Shown: positions 7,242 to 16,736 of the stretch, one piece after another | Layout of the letters: every line of letters begins with the position of its first letter | Position numbering within the stretch: position 1 is the stretch's first letter | Assembly: GCA_964494205.1 (NCBI GenBank) | Contig: CAZBRD010000023.1 | Span: forward strand, 1 to 64,000 | Length of the DNA stretch: 64,000 bases | Source: JBBTCX01 sp964494205 | Lineage (GTDB): Bacteria > Planctomycetota > Phycisphaerae > UBA1845 | Direction of reading: 5' to 3' | The notes under the pieces: generated by a model | The model's database searches: none | What the model saw: the letters and a program-made list of their open reading frames with translations, nothing else | What the model was told of the DNA's origin: nothing | Made by a program: the position numbers and the translations under genes

Positions 7242-9368
7242 TCATGGCCCGGCAAATAAGTTGAGGAATAGGCTGAAGTCAACTTCGTTCACTTCGTTCG
7301 ACAGATCAAAATCGAACACGCAGCGGCAGGTTGCGAGGCTGCCGAGCGCGGTCTGCCCTGTGCTTGTGCATAGTTGGAAACCGCCGAAATCACGCAAGTC
7401 AACGTGGCCGTCGCTGGTGAAATCGCCGGCTGTGTGACTCGTCACTACTTCGTCTGCCCCGATGTCTGAGCGGCAACCGTCGAAGCGCGGCTGGCCGTCG
7501 ATATCGGGGGAGTTGTCGCCGCCCGGGCGCGCCGGATCGCCCTGTCCGATGCAGGGGGATTCTTCGCTCAGATGATAATCGTTGTCTGCGTAAGTCAGGG
7601 GGTTGTTGTCCCAGCCTAGTGGTCTGACGAATTGAGGGTTGGTGTCATAGGTTGACACTCCAATGGGAAACACGCTGCTGCGCTGAATGTTGCAGTAACG
7701 GATGGATGCGGATGTAAGATCGCCGGCCAGTTGACTTCCAACTGGTGATTCATCTGCTACGTTGCCCCAGAAGATGTTGCTGCTGATCGTGGCTTTTCCG
7801 CCTGCGTGAAACAAGCCGCCGCCGGTTTCGGTGGCTGAATTGCCGACGATCGTGTTGCTTGCAACCACGGGATTGGCTTGGGTAAAGAGCGCTCCGCCTC
7901 GTTCTGCTTGGTTAGCGTCGAAGATGTTGCTCAGTATGTGGGCGCGGCCGAATCGATGCTCAATGGCGCCACCGGATGAAGTTGCGGTATTGGCTGAGAA
8001 TCGCGACTGGTTTACCAGCAGACCGCTGCGTTTGTTCAAGATGGCGCCGCCGCTGTATGCGCGGTTCTCGGTGAACGAACAACCGCGGATTTCGAGAATG
8101 GCCGGCAGACCTTCGGCGTGCATCGCGCCGCCGGATTCCTGAGTTTCGTTTCCTGTCAATGTAGTGCCAGTGAATGTCACCGGCGTGGCGGAGGCGGACA
8201 GGTAAGCACCGCCCCCCTGTCCGATCGCGCTGTTCCCTTCAAGAACACAATCGATCCAATCGACCGCGCTGGCCAGTGTCGCGCCCGCGCCAACCGACTC
8301 AGTGCGATTGAATCCAAGGTAGGTTGAGCGAAGTGTGGCAGGTCCTGCCAGCCACAGGGCTCCGCCGCCGAGGTTGTCGCTCCAGTTGTGCAGGAATGTG
8401 CAACCAGTCATTTGCATGGTGCCACCGCCGTGATAGAGCGCTCCACCCTGGCGATAGGAGCGGTTGTCGATGAAGGTGCCGTCGGAGAGCACGACATGCC
8501 CTGTTCCATTATGAAACCCGCCGCCGCGACCAACCTGTCCGCCGCCGAAAAAAGTGCCGGCGTGCCCGACGGAATTGCGAATGAAGAGGCAGTGATCAAG
8601 CGTTACGCCGCCGCTGCCGTTGTAGAACCCGCCGCCGCGACCCGCGGATGTGTACGCGGCTTCGTTGTCGGCGAAGATGCAATCGGTGAGCGTGGGTGAA
8701 CCGGCGTTGTTGAAGAACCCAGCCCCCTGCCGATAGGCGAAGTTGTTTCGAAAAGTGCAACGAACGAATTGCGGACTACCGTTGATGTTTCGCACGCCCG
8801 CGCCGTCCACGTCGTCGGATGCCCAGAAGTTTGCTGCGCCTCCTTCAATCACGATTCCGTCGATCAGCGTGGTTGGGCCGCAGGTCGAAGTCGTCATCAC
8901 GTGAAACGAGTTCTCGGCTGAACTTGGCAGACCGTCGCATCGTCCTTGTGTGCAGAGGACGTTGCCGCCGTATTGGATGCATTCGCCGATGAACTGACAG
9001 GTCGGAGTTTCGCCGTCGTTTTGCAGCAAATCGCCGCTGAGTATCGTTTCCGGCAATTGGCCGATCGGTCGCTGCGAGGCTTCGATTTCGGTTCCCATGA
9101 AGCCGCCGATGAGCTTGATGCCATCGGGGACGTGAAACGTTGAACTGCGCGAGGTTCCGGGAAGATAGGTTCCGGCTGCGATCCAGATTTCGTCGTCGGC
9201 CGATGCAACAGTCAAAGCTGGTTGCAGATCATTGAGTGCATCTGACCACGAGTGGCCAGTCGAGGAACCTGTTGCGCTAGCATCGACAAACCAGACCGTT
9301 TGCGCGGGCACGTCCGTCGAAGCCAGCAATAGGCAGGTGATGACAGTCAGTGATTCAATTCGTCTCAT
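7242..9368 (-). CDS. Secreted parallel beta-helix protein with dockerin-like tail
   Basis: A 708-residue protein with a signal peptide (MRRIESLTVITCLLLASTDV, cleavage near PAQ). The body shows many degenerate repeats of the polymorphic outer membrane protein type (GGGFYN, GGGAYLS, GGAILNK, ENRAYSGGA spaced about 20-25 residues), which form a right-handed parallel beta-helix. Residues about 645-708 (AGDFTSDGHVDLRDF ... DFDLSNEVNEVDFSLFLN) contain two EF-hand-like loops as in dockerins, common at the C-termini of planctomycete secreted proteins. It probably serves as a surface or extracellular structural protein or polysaccharide binder. Its start overlaps the preceding gene's stop (ATGA). Confidence 0.8.
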   Translation of the reverse strand: MRRIESLTVITCLLLASTDVPAQTVWFVDASATGSSTGHSWSDALNDLQPALTVASADDEIWIAAGTYLPGTSRSSTFHVPDGIKLIGGFMGTEIEASQRPIGQLPETILSGDLLQNDGETPTCQFIGECIQYGGNVLCTQGRCDGLPSSAENSFHVMTTSTCGPTTLIDGIVIEGGAANFWASDDVDGAGVRNINGSPQFVRCTFRNNFAYRQGAGFFNNAGSPTLTDCIFADNEAAYTSAGRGGGFYNGSGGVTLDHCLFIRNSVGHAGTFFGGGQVGRGGGFHNGTGHVVLSDGTFIDNRSYRQGGALYHGGGTMQMTGCTFLHNWSDNLGGGALWLAGPATLRSTYLGFNRTESVGAGATLASAVDWIDCVLEGNSAIGQGGGAYLSASATPVTFTGTTLTGNETQESGGAMHAEGLPAILEIRGCSFTENRAYSGGAILNKRSGLLVNQSRFSANTATSSGGAIEHRFGRAHILSNIFDANQAERGGALFTQANPVVASNTIVGNSATETGGGLFHAGGKATISSNIFWGNVADESPVGSQLAGDLTSASIRYCNIQRSSVFPIGVSTYDTNPQFVRPLGWDNNPLTYADNDYHLSEESPCIGQGDPARPGGDNSPDIDGQPRFDGCRSDIGADEVVTSHTAGDFTSDGHVDLRDFGGFQLCTSTGQTALGSLATCRCVFDFDLSNEVNEVDFSLFLNLFAGP

Positions 9369-9811
9369 CTACGACGAATATCGGTCTGCACCGCGATGAC
9401 GGATTGGCAAATCACTTCGCGTTCGTTGGTCCCGCGTGGGTAATCGCTGTCGAGTCTGTCCCCCCCGCCGTCGGCTGCGGCTAGACAGTCGACCAATCGC
9501 CATGTTGTCGAATCGCGGCGGACATGGGCCTGCACCTGCCATCCACGGACAGCGAGAAACTGGCGGAGATGCTCTGTGATCAGAGCCGATGCCATCGCCG
9601 GCTCGATAAACAAGTCGTCATCAGATGGAGACGGAAATGCGCCTGAAGGGTCATTGGTACGCGTGAGTATCCAAGCTGATTGGTCCGGTTCCACGCCCGG
9701 TAGCCAGACGAGCATTTCCTGCATTTCGGAATCGTCTGACGCAGGCCAACAGGGTGAACTGGCGATCTCGATCGCACGGCGGGTCAGTTCGTAAAGTTCC
9801 TTTCCATCCAC
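9365..9811 (-). CDS. Hypothetical protein (148 aa)
   Basis: Starts at GTG (9811). No family is recognised. The protein has no signal peptide or membrane helix and is mixed alpha/beta in appearance, with an Asp/Ser-rich loop (PSPSDDDLF) and a Gly-rich stretch (AAADGGGDRLD). Its stop codon overlaps the start of the beta-helix gene by 4 bp, and the cupin gene ends 12 bp upstream, so the three genes probably form one transcript. Coupling to a secreted beta-helix protein suggests a shared process, but nothing more can be said. Confidence 0.6.
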   Translation of the reverse strand: MDGKELYELTRRAIEIASSPCWPASDDSEMQEMLVWLPGVEPDQSAWILTRTNDPSGAFPSPSDDDLFIEPAMASALITEHLRQFLAVRGWQVQAHVRRDSTTWRLVDCLAAADGGGDRLDSDYPRGTNEREVICQSVIAVQTDIRRR

Positions 9812-9823
9812 AAATAATTCCCG

Positions 9824-10159
9824 TCAGCCCGCGACTTGCTTGTTGGGGTTCGGCGCCATGGCCACCAAGAGCACCAGACGCTTATCCGAGTTGTTTTCAA
9901 CGCCGTGCAATTCGCCGGGTTTCGCGAATGCGAGACCGCCTGGCCCCAATGTCTCAATGCGATGGCCGATGGTAAACGTGCCGCGACCTTCGATCACGAA
10001 ATAGAACTTGGTTGCATCATCGTGGCGGTGCACGGCCTGTGTTTGGCCCGGCTCCAGGCAATACAGATCGCAGAACATGTCCTTTGTCTGGTCGAGGTTT
10101 ACTTTCTGCATCTTGTCCGGCAGGAATCGATGCCTTGTGCGAGTGTCAGTGAAGCTCAT
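9824..10159 (-). CDS. Single-domain cupin protein
   Basis: From ATG at 10159 (MSFTDTRTRH) the product is 111 residues. The cupin core is clear: QAVHRHDDATKFYFVIEGRG is motif 1, with two His and downstream acid/Tyr positions, and PGELHGVENNSD is motif 2 with its His. These residues hold a metal in a beta-barrel. Stand-alone cupins of this type act as small isomerases, dioxygenases or sensors, and the substrate cannot be assigned. It heads a likely operon with the 148-aa protein and the beta-helix protein. A longer start at 10213 would overlap the divergent MFS gene. Confidence 0.8.
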   Translation of the reverse strand: MSFTDTRTRHRFLPDKMQKVNLDQTKDMFCDLYCLEPGQTQAVHRHDDATKFYFVIEGRGTFTIGHRIETLGPGGLAFAKPGELHGVENNSDKRLVLLVAMAPNPNKQVAG

Positions 10160-10201
10160 GTTTTGGGCCTTTGTATTCTTCCGATGCAAATCTGAAACAA
10201 T

Positions 10202-11566
10202 GTGTGGAGTCACCCGTCGACACAGAATACATTCTCATCCGTGGATGGGAAATCGAATTCACCGGCCCGCGCGCGGACATGGCGGCGCCTCGAATGGTTG
10301 GCTATTAACCAGTCGACGCTCGCGCTACTTGGCGCGATCTTCCTGGTCTCGGCCGCTACTGAGTTATGGTCGCCGCTGATTCCGAATTACCTCAAAGACC
10401 TGCAATCTCCAAACGGCCAACTCACCACGCGGTTGATTCTGCTCGTGGGGTTGTACGGACTCCTCCATGATGCGCTGGAAGCTGTCAATTACTTTGTCGG
10501 CGGAGCCATCGGCGCCTGGATTAACACGCGTCGTGCACTGATTCTTTTCAACATTGTTCCACTTGCGGGATTGGCCATGCTTTACTTCGCCAAAAACTGG
10601 TTGGGAGTATTCGTGGCTATTCCGTTCGTCCTTCTCTGGAATAGTCTGTCTGGCCCGGCGGTGATTTCGGTGGTTGGTGAATCCGTCGCTCCCGCACGGC
10701 GGACGATGGCGTTCGCGCTGCAATCGATCTTCAAACGACTCTCTCGAATTCTCGTTTATTCCATCAGTGGCCTATCGATCTGGTTTTTGGGGAGCGCAAC
10801 GGGCTTTCGTGTCAACGTCGTAGGCGCCGCTGGATTCGTGATGTTGGCGATCTTCATTCAGTTTCGCTATCAGCGGACCGCGTTCGTGGATCAGCATACG
10901 CTGATCCACCGGCCGCTCGTGCTGCTTCGGCGGTTTGATCCACAGCTCAAGCGCTTGCTAGTGTCGGACATTCTGTCACGCTGGGCGGAAGGCATGGCGG
11001 GTCCCTTCATCATACTTTTTTGTGTTCCTATATTGTCCCATCGTGCAAGCGATGGGGTTGCGGCCTATTCGTGGTATCTGCTGAGTATTCAAGCGGCGAC
11101 CAGCATGGTGCTTTATCTGATCATCGGACCACTGGCGAGCCGGGAAGGTCTGGCGAAAAAGCCGTACATCGGTCTCACGTTCCTGTTCTTTGCCTTGTTC
11201 CCCATCGGCATTGCGTTGCTGGGTCCGTCTTTTGGTTTCTGGGGTTTGGTCGTTGCATTTGTGCTTGGCGGCGCTAGAGAAATCGGCGAACCGGCTCGCA
11301 AAGCGATGGTGGCTGATCTTGTCCCTCCTGAACTTCGAACACAGTCGATCGGTTTGTATTGGAGCATTCGGAGCTTGGCCGTCATGCTGGCCTCCCCGAT
11401 CGGCGCGCTGCTGTGGATCATCGGCGAGCGTTGGTCGAAGGGACTCGGACCGTATTGTACGTTTCTGGCCGCGGGCTTGGTGGGCGCGATCGGAGCCGTT
11501 GTCTTCTTCATCCGTTTCGGGCGAGGTTACCAGCAAGATGGCATGAAACCAGGTGCGATGGACTAG
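10202..11566 (+). CDS. Major facilitator superfamily transporter
   Basis: A 454-residue protein with about 12 hydrophobic helices starting near residue 40 (LALLGAIFLVSAATELWSPL). A short basic cytoplasmic loop between helices 2 and 3 (GGAIGAWINTRRALILF) and a long central loop around residues 220-250 (QRTAFVDQHTLIH ... RRFDPQLKRL) fit the MFS fold of two six-helix bundles. Substrate is not deducible. The GTG at 10202 is used; the first 30 residues are polar and a later start is possible. The gene is divergent from the cupin gene, and its end overlaps the convergent ABC-ATPase gene by 59 bp. Confidence 0.8.
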   Translation: MWSHPSTQNTFSSVDGKSNSPARARTWRRLEWLAINQSTLALLGAIFLVSAATELWSPLIPNYLKDLQSPNGQLTTRLILLVGLYGLLHDALEAVNYFVGGAIGAWINTRRALILFNIVPLAGLAMLYFAKNWLGVFVAIPFVLLWNSLSGPAVISVVGESVAPARRTMAFALQSIFKRLSRILVYSISGLSIWFLGSATGFRVNVVGAAGFVMLAIFIQFRYQRTAFVDQHTLIHRPLVLLRRFDPQLKRLLVSDILSRWAEGMAGPFIILFCVPILSHRASDGVAAYSWYLLSIQAATSMVLYLIIGPLASREGLAKKPYIGLTFLFFALFPIGIALLGPSFGFWGLVVAFVLGGAREIGEPARKAMVADLVPPELRTQSIGLYWSIRSLAVMLASPIGALLWIIGERWSKGLGPYCTFLAAGLVGAIGAVVFFIRFGRGYQQDGMKPGAMD

Positions 11567-12518
11567 TCGAGGATCTTGCTTCCAGCTTAGGTGCCACGCG
11601 CCGGCACTCATCCGTCGCAAACTGGCAGCGCGGATGAAAGCGGCACCCAGACGGGGGATTAGCCGGGTCCGGAGGATCCCCTGGAACGATGACTCTTTCT
11701 TTTCGAACGGTTGGGTCGAGTTGAGGTACGGCTGAGAACAGCGCCATGGTGTAAGGGTGCTGCGGGTTGCGGAACAAGTCCTCGGACCGTGCATACTCTA
11801 CGATCTTGCCGAGGTACATCACCGCGATCCAATCGGCGACATGCTCGACGACGGCGAGGTTGTGCGAGATGAACAGGTAGGTCAGGCCCAGCTCGCGCTG
11901 GAGTTCAGCCAGCAGATTCAGAATCTGGGATTGAACGGACACGTCCAGCGCGCTGACCGGTTCGTCGCAGACGATGAGCTTCGGTGAAAGTGCGATCGCC
12001 CGCGCGATGCAGACACGCTGCCGCTGACCGCCGGAAAGTTCGTGGGGATATCGATGCACGAACGATCGCTGGAGGCCCACGCGTTCCAGCAGGTCCTCCA
12101 CCCGCTTCCGTCGATTGCCGCTTGTCCCTTGATGACGAACGACCATCGGTTCTTCAATGGACGCGCCGATGGTCATCCTGGGATTGAGACTGCCGTTGGG
12201 GTCCTGGAACACAAGCTGCACGTTGCGGCGAAGGTCGCGCAGTTTGCCCGGTGAAAGTGCCAGAATATCGAGGCCGTCCAGGAAAATCTGTCCGTGTGCC
12301 GGTTCGACCAGCCGAAGAATGGATCGGCCCAGCGTGGTCTTTCCGCACCCGCTTTCGCCGACGATGCCAAGCGTGGTGCTTTTTGCAACTTCGAACGAGA
12401 CGTCATCGACCGCCCGCAGATGAGTGTGATTGGGGTGGAATCCGTTTGCTTTGATGGGAAAGTCAGTGGACAAGCCGCGCACTGAGAGCAGAACCGGGTT
12501 TTCCCTTGCCATTGCCAC
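11508..12518 (-). CDS. Oligopeptide/dipeptide ABC transporter ATP-binding protein (OppF/DppF type)
   Basis: A 336-residue ATPase of peptide importers. Walker A GESGCGKT is at 54-61, the Q-loop in VFQDPNGSLNPR at about 103-114, the signature LSGGQ at 161-165, Walker B LIVCDEP at 181-187, and the switch His in LFISHNLAVV. The C-terminal region (PHPYT-type HPYTMALFSAVP, then PGDPPDPANPPSGCRFHPRC) is the oligopeptide_ABC extension, with cysteines that in relatives bind an Fe-S cluster. OppF-type subunits normally work with OppD and two permeases, none of which is in this window, so it is an orphan here. Convergent overlap of 59 bp with the MFS gene. Confidence 0.92.
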   Translation of the reverse strand: MAMARENPVLLSVRGLSTDFPIKANGFHPNHTHLRAVDDVSFEVAKSTTLGIVGESGCGKTTLGRSILRLVEPAHGQIFLDGLDILALSPGKLRDLRRNVQLVFQDPNGSLNPRMTIGASIEEPMVVRHQGTSGNRRKRVEDLLERVGLQRSFVHRYPHELSGGQRQRVCIARAIALSPKLIVCDEPVSALDVSVQSQILNLLAELQRELGLTYLFISHNLAVVEHVADWIAVMYLGKIVEYARSEDLFRNPQHPYTMALFSAVPQLDPTVRKERVIVPGDPPDPANPPSGCRFHPRCQFATDECRRVAPKLEARSSTSPSHLVSCHLAGNLARNG

Positions 12519-12721
12519 GCGAGCTTCACGATCCTTCCTAAACGCTCCCGCTGTAACAAAAAGGCCATTCTAAGTGAGATATGGCAGTTCCGTCAGGCGA
12601 TTGTCTAATCTTTCATAGGGTGAGGTTCCATTGAACTGGCAGCCGCCTATCGGGTACACTCCGATAAGTTTTGGGGTTTAAGCCGGCTCATGACCCTTTC
12701 TAGGGGGACGGAGAGAAGACC

Positions 12722-14146
12722 ATGTTTCGTTCAGGAACAATTCAACGAATTCTAGTTGTGCTGGGTGCTCTTGCATCTCAGGTCAGCGCGCAGCACGTTT
12801 ACTGGGCCGATCTTGCCAACAATGGGGCGGGGCGGATTGCACGCGGGAATCTGGACGGTTCGAATGTCATTGACGTGACAACCACCGGTTTCGCACAACA
12901 GCCCTCTTCAGTGGCCATCGATCAAATCGAGGCAAAGATCTACTGGACCGACGGGCTGGCCCTGGGTGGTGCGGGCGCCGTGCACCGGGCGAATCTGAAC
13001 GGATCGAACTCAGAGATGATCGTCCCCAACGCAGGCCTATCGAGCGGTATCGCCGTGGACGCAATCAACGGCAAAGTCTACTGGACCTCCTTTGAGGGCG
13101 TGTATCGCGCGAATCTGGACGGTTCGGATGTGGAGCCGCTGATTCCACCCAGTGATGTGGGATTTGGGGCCTACGGCGTAGCGGTAGACTTGCTGCACAA
13201 TCGCCTTTTCTGGACCGAATTCCAAACGTCCCCGAGCATCGTGGGGCGAATCCTATCGGCAAACCTTGATGGGACTGACATTGATATCGTTTACGACGTG
13301 AACGGGACCGGTCCGGTTGCTATTGCGTTGAACCCATCCGGCGGAACTATGTACTGGGTCGATTCTATTGAGCGAATCCTGCGTCGTGCCAATTTGAACG
13401 GGTCCGGCATTGTGCATATGACGCCGGCTTCGGGGGCGGAGTTCCCCACGGGTGTGGCTGTCGACGTGGACAACGGGAAGGTGTACTGGTCGCTGTCTGA
13501 TTTGCTGGATGGCATTGGGCGCATCCGTCGATCGAACCTTGATGGTTCTATGGTAGAGAATTACCAGGGAGCGCTTTTTGATCCCAAAGGCATCGTCGTG
13601 CGTACGACACCCGGCATTATTTCGACCAGCCCGGAGTACTGCTCGATCGACGCTCGACAGCCGTATGCCATTAATAACGCCAGTATTGTCTATGGCTGGA
13701 TGGTGGTGGATGTGCTTTTCAGCGATGTGCTTCCATCGCCGTTGGGAATCGAAGATTTCGCGGTTATCGAACATGGCGGCACCGGTGTTGTCCCCGGTGT
13801 GGCGACCGTGATGAGCCTTGGACCGGCAGAAGTGCGCGTTACGCTTTCTGAACCGATTGAGCCGGGTATCTGGACTTGTGTTTACAACAATGGAAGTGGA
13901 ACTAAAACGTGCCTTGGCTACCTGCCGGCTGACGTGAACAGCGACCGGAGCAGCAGCCCCGTCGACATTTTGAGATTGATCGACAACCTTAACGGGGTCA
14001 TTGTTCCGCCCTACGGTAACTGGCAAACCGATGCGAATCGTTCCGGTGCGGCTGAACCGTCGGACGTGCTACGAGTCATCGACCTTCTCAACGGTGCGGA
14101 CGCATTCAATCCGTGGAACGGCGCGTCGCTGCCGCCGTGTCCGTAG
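12722..14146 (+). CDS. Secreted YWTD beta-propeller with dockerin-like tail (paralogue A)
   Basis: A signal peptide (about residues 1-23, ending QVSA) is followed by about six LDL-receptor class B (YWTD) repeats: KIYWTDGL, KVYWTSFEG, RLFWTEFQ, TMYWVDS, KVYWSLSD, each with ANLNGSN or ANLDGSD about 20 residues later. Together they form a six-bladed propeller. Next comes a beta-rich domain (about 300-400), then a C-terminal dockerin-like pair (DVNSDRSSSPVDILRLIDNL and DANRSGAAEPSDVLRVIDLL). It closely resembles the product at 18083-20272 over the tail. A Shine-Dalgarno GGAGAGAAG lies 5 bases before ATG. Confidence 0.85.
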   Translation: MFRSGTIQRILVVLGALASQVSAQHVYWADLANNGAGRIARGNLDGSNVIDVTTTGFAQQPSSVAIDQIEAKIYWTDGLALGGAGAVHRANLNGSNSEMIVPNAGLSSGIAVDAINGKVYWTSFEGVYRANLDGSDVEPLIPPSDVGFGAYGVAVDLLHNRLFWTEFQTSPSIVGRILSANLDGTDIDIVYDVNGTGPVAIALNPSGGTMYWVDSIERILRRANLNGSGIVHMTPASGAEFPTGVAVDVDNGKVYWSLSDLLDGIGRIRRSNLDGSMVENYQGALFDPKGIVVRTTPGIISTSPEYCSIDARQPYAINNASIVYGWMVVDVLFSDVLPSPLGIEDFAVIEHGGTGVVPGVATVMSLGPAEVRVTLSEPIEPGIWTCVYNNGSGTKTCLGYLPADVNSDRSSSPVDILRLIDNLNGVIVPPYGNWQTDANRSGAAEPSDVLRVIDLLNGADAFNPWNGASLPPCP

Positions 14147-14185
14147 TCAGAGAGAGTTGCACGCATGTGCACACTCACTGTCCGC

Positions 14186-14218
14186 CACGGCCAAGCCGCG
14201 GCTTGACGGTGCCACCCA
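14186..14218. repeat. Short dispersed inverted repeat, copy 1
   Basis: CCACGGCCAAGC-cgcg-GCTTGACGGTG followed by CCACCC. A second copy with a different loop (tatt) and compensating stem changes is at 23500-23532. The stem is imperfect. Both lie in intergenic DNA. Confidence 0.6.
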
Positions 14219-14415
14219 CCGCGCTGCCCAAAGGACCAGTTAGGCGCTTGGCCTATCGCGACGAAGGGTTACGCCAAGTTCGTTTTCCGCGTATATTTCA
14301 ATTGTGTCGACTGTGAATCTCGGTCAGCCGAATCGAGGATCGCAGCGATTTGAATTCGTGCGCGGTGCACCGTACGCCCGCGCCATCATTTGCATAGGAA
14401 TTCCTGGGCCATCGC

Positions 14416-15966
14416 ATGCTACCCGCATACCATCCTGAACCATACGTTGATTTCAACAAGCAAGAACCTCGCGAGAAAATGCTGGCTGCGCTGAAGCGCG
14501 TCGGGCAGGAACTCGGCAAGACGTATCCGTTGTGGATCGACGGCGAGCCGGTTAAGACCAGCGAGACGTTCAACTCGTTGAGTCCGGCTGACCCCTCGCG
14601 CGTTGTCGGTGTGATATGCAAAGCCAATGCCGATCATGCAAATCGAGCGATCAAAGCGGCGGCGGAGGCATTCAAGACTTGGAGCCGTGTCGATCCCGAT
14701 GTTCGAGCGCGCGTGCTGTTCAAAGCGGCGGCGATCATGCGGCGACGGGTGTATGAACTCTCCGCGTGGATGTGTTACGAGCAGAGCAAAAGCTGGCTCG
14801 AAGCCTACGCGGACACCTGCGAGACGGTCGATTTTCTCGATTTCTATGGTCGCGAAATGATGCGCCTCAGCGGTTCTCAGCCGGTGACGCCATTCGTAGG
14901 CGAAGAGAACGAAGTGCGGTACATGCCGCTAGGCGTTGGCGCGGTGATCCCTCCCTGGAATTTCCCGCTCGCGATCTGCACGGGCATGACCTCGGCTGCG
15001 CTGGTGACGGGCAATACGGTCGTGCTCAAGCCGTCCAGCCTTTCGTGCGTCATCGCGGCCAAGATGCTCGAAATTCTGCACGAAGCCGGTCTGCCGAAGA
15101 ATGTTCTTCAATTCGTTCCTGGTCCCGGCAGTTCCGTCGGCGATACGATGGTTACGCATCCGCTCACGCGGTTTGTTTCGTTTACGGGATCGCGCGACGT
15201 CGGTGTTGGTATTTTCCAGAAGGCAGCCGTGGTTCATCCCGGGCAGATCTGGCTCAAGCGCACCGTGCTCGAAATGGGCGGCAAGGACTGCATCCTCGTT
15301 GACGAAACGGCGGATGTTACTTTTGCTGCGGAGAATGTCGTCGCGGCCGCGTTTGGCTTCCAGGGACAGAAGTGTTCCGCGTGCAGCCGGCTCATCGCGC
15401 ACAAGGACGTTTACAACGAACTGCTCGATCAGGTCGTTGCCCGCTCTCGTGAATTGACGATTGGCGACACCGTCGCGCCCGACAACTTTTTCATGGGCGC
15501 GGTCATCGATCCCAACGCTTACAAGAAGATCAATGAGTACATCGGCATCGGGAAGAACGAGGGGCGTGCTGTTTTGACGGGCACTCCCGTGCCGCCGAAG
15601 GGACACTTCATTCCACCGACGATTGTGGCTGACATCGCGCCGAACGCGCGGATTGCGCAGGAAGAAATCTTCGGCCCGGTGCTTGCAGTCATCAAATGCA
15701 ACGATTTCGACGAAGGCCTCCGCATCGCCAACGGCACGGAGTACGGGCTGACAGGGGCGTGCTTCTCGCGCGATCGGTTACGACTTGAGCGGGCAAGGCA
15801 CGAGTTCCACGTGGGCAATCTGTATTTGAATCGGAAGTGCACCGGTGCGCTCGTCGACGTGCAGCCGTTTGGCGGATTCAACATGTCAGGAACGGACTCG
15901 AAGGCTGGCGGTCGCGATTATTTGCAACTTTTCCTGCAAGGGAAGAGCGTTTGTGAACGATGGTAG
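14416..15966 (+). CDS. rocA: 1-pyrroline-5-carboxylate (glutamate semialdehyde) dehydrogenase
   Basis: This NAD-dependent enzyme oxidises L-glutamate gamma-semialdehyde to glutamate, the last step of proline and arginine catabolism. The length (516) matches the monofunctional RocA type. Active-site residues are visible: Asn182 in PPWNFPLAI, Glu286 in LEMGGKD, and the nucleophile Cys320 in GFQGQKCSACSR. The C-terminal FGGFNMSGTDSKAGGRDYL is diagnostic for P5C dehydrogenases. No proline dehydrogenase is adjacent. The start at 14416 is supported by the family-typical beginning with a conserved short N-terminal arm; no other gene is coupled to it. Confidence 0.93.
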   Translation: MLPAYHPEPYVDFNKQEPREKMLAALKRVGQELGKTYPLWIDGEPVKTSETFNSLSPADPSRVVGVICKANADHANRAIKAAAEAFKTWSRVDPDVRARVLFKAAAIMRRRVYELSAWMCYEQSKSWLEAYADTCETVDFLDFYGREMMRLSGSQPVTPFVGEENEVRYMPLGVGAVIPPWNFPLAICTGMTSAALVTGNTVVLKPSSLSCVIAAKMLEILHEAGLPKNVLQFVPGPGSSVGDTMVTHPLTRFVSFTGSRDVGVGIFQKAAVVHPGQIWLKRTVLEMGGKDCILVDETADVTFAAENVVAAAFGFQGQKCSACSRLIAHKDVYNELLDQVVARSRELTIGDTVAPDNFFMGAVIDPNAYKKINEYIGIGKNEGRAVLTGTPVPPKGHFIPPTIVADIAPNARIAQEEIFGPVLAVIKCNDFDEGLRIANGTEYGLTGACFSRDRLRLERARHEFHVGNLYLNRKCTGALVDVQPFGGFNMSGTDSKAGGRDYLQLFLQGKSVCERW

Positions 15967-16052
15967 AAATGGCAGCCCCAGCCGAGTGGTCGGCTCGTAG
16001 TTGAACGGGGTCCTGTGTCGCGTCGTGTCTTGTTTCGGTATGACGTGCAGAA

Positions 16053-16736
16053 TTGATCGATTGGGTTCTTAACCAGTTCAACCAGTGGTACACGCCTGAT
16101 CACGCGGACCATCTTCTGCGGATTGTGGCGGCGGTGATTCTAGGCGGGGCGATCGGTCTCGAGCGCGAGCGGCAGGACAAGCCCGCCGGGTTTCGAACCA
16201 TCATCCTCATCGCTCTTGGCGCGTGCATTTTCACGATTATTTCTCACACCGGCGGTAAAGGGGTCGGCGATCCCGGTCGAATCGCAGCACAGGTAGTGTC
16301 GGGCATCGGCTTCCTCGGTGCGGGTGCGATCATTCATGAGCGCGGCAGCGTGGTCGGGTTGACGACGGCTGCGACTGTCTGGGCGGCGGCGGCGATCGGC
16401 ATGGCCACTGGATTTGGCGAATACGGCTTGGCGATCATCGGAACGGGCATGATCCTGTCGGCGCTGATACTCTTCCAGGGTTTTGAAGACCTGGTGAGTC
16501 GCAATCGACAGGTCGAGGAATACAACGTCGCAGCCCCGGAGACGTCGGATTCGCTCGATCGGCTGTCGGCTATGATTGGTGAGGCCAAGCTGCGGTTGCT
16601 CAAGCGGACGTGGTATCAGGAGCCGGACAAAATCATCTATCAGATTCGGGCCAGCGGTTCGCAACGAAGCCACGAGAAATTCCGCCTTTTGATCATCCAG
16701 TCTCAGGACTACGAAATTCGCAAATCGAGGAAGTAA
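16053..16736 (+). CDS. MgtC/SapB family membrane protein
   Basis: TTG at 16053 opens a 227-residue protein. The first 150 residues hold four or five membrane helices with the family motif LGGAIGLERERQDKPAGFRT and the following RIAAQVVSGIGFLGAGAI. The last 80 residues are a soluble domain (LDRLSAMIGEAKLRLL ... FRLLIIQSQDYEI), ACT-like in position. MgtC proteins help cells cope with low magnesium and, in pathogens, inhibit the F-type ATPase; in free-living bacteria the role is less clear. No Mg2+ transporter accompanies it. Confidence 0.9.
   Translation: MIDWVLNQFNQWYTPDHADHLLRIVAAVILGGAIGLERERQDKPAGFRTIILIALGACIFTIISHTGGKGVGDPGRIAAQVVSGIGFLGAGAIIHERGSVVGLTTAATVWAAAAIGMATGFGEYGLAIIGTGMILSALILFQGFEDLVSRNRQVEEYNVAAPETSDSLDRLSAMIGEAKLRLLKRTWYQEPDKIIYQIRASGSQRSHEKFRLLIIQSQDYEIRKSRK

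Noticed and set aside
13253..14026. 257-aa minus-strand frame opposite propeller paralogue A
   Set aside because: Antisense shadow, with no start signal or protein family resemblance.
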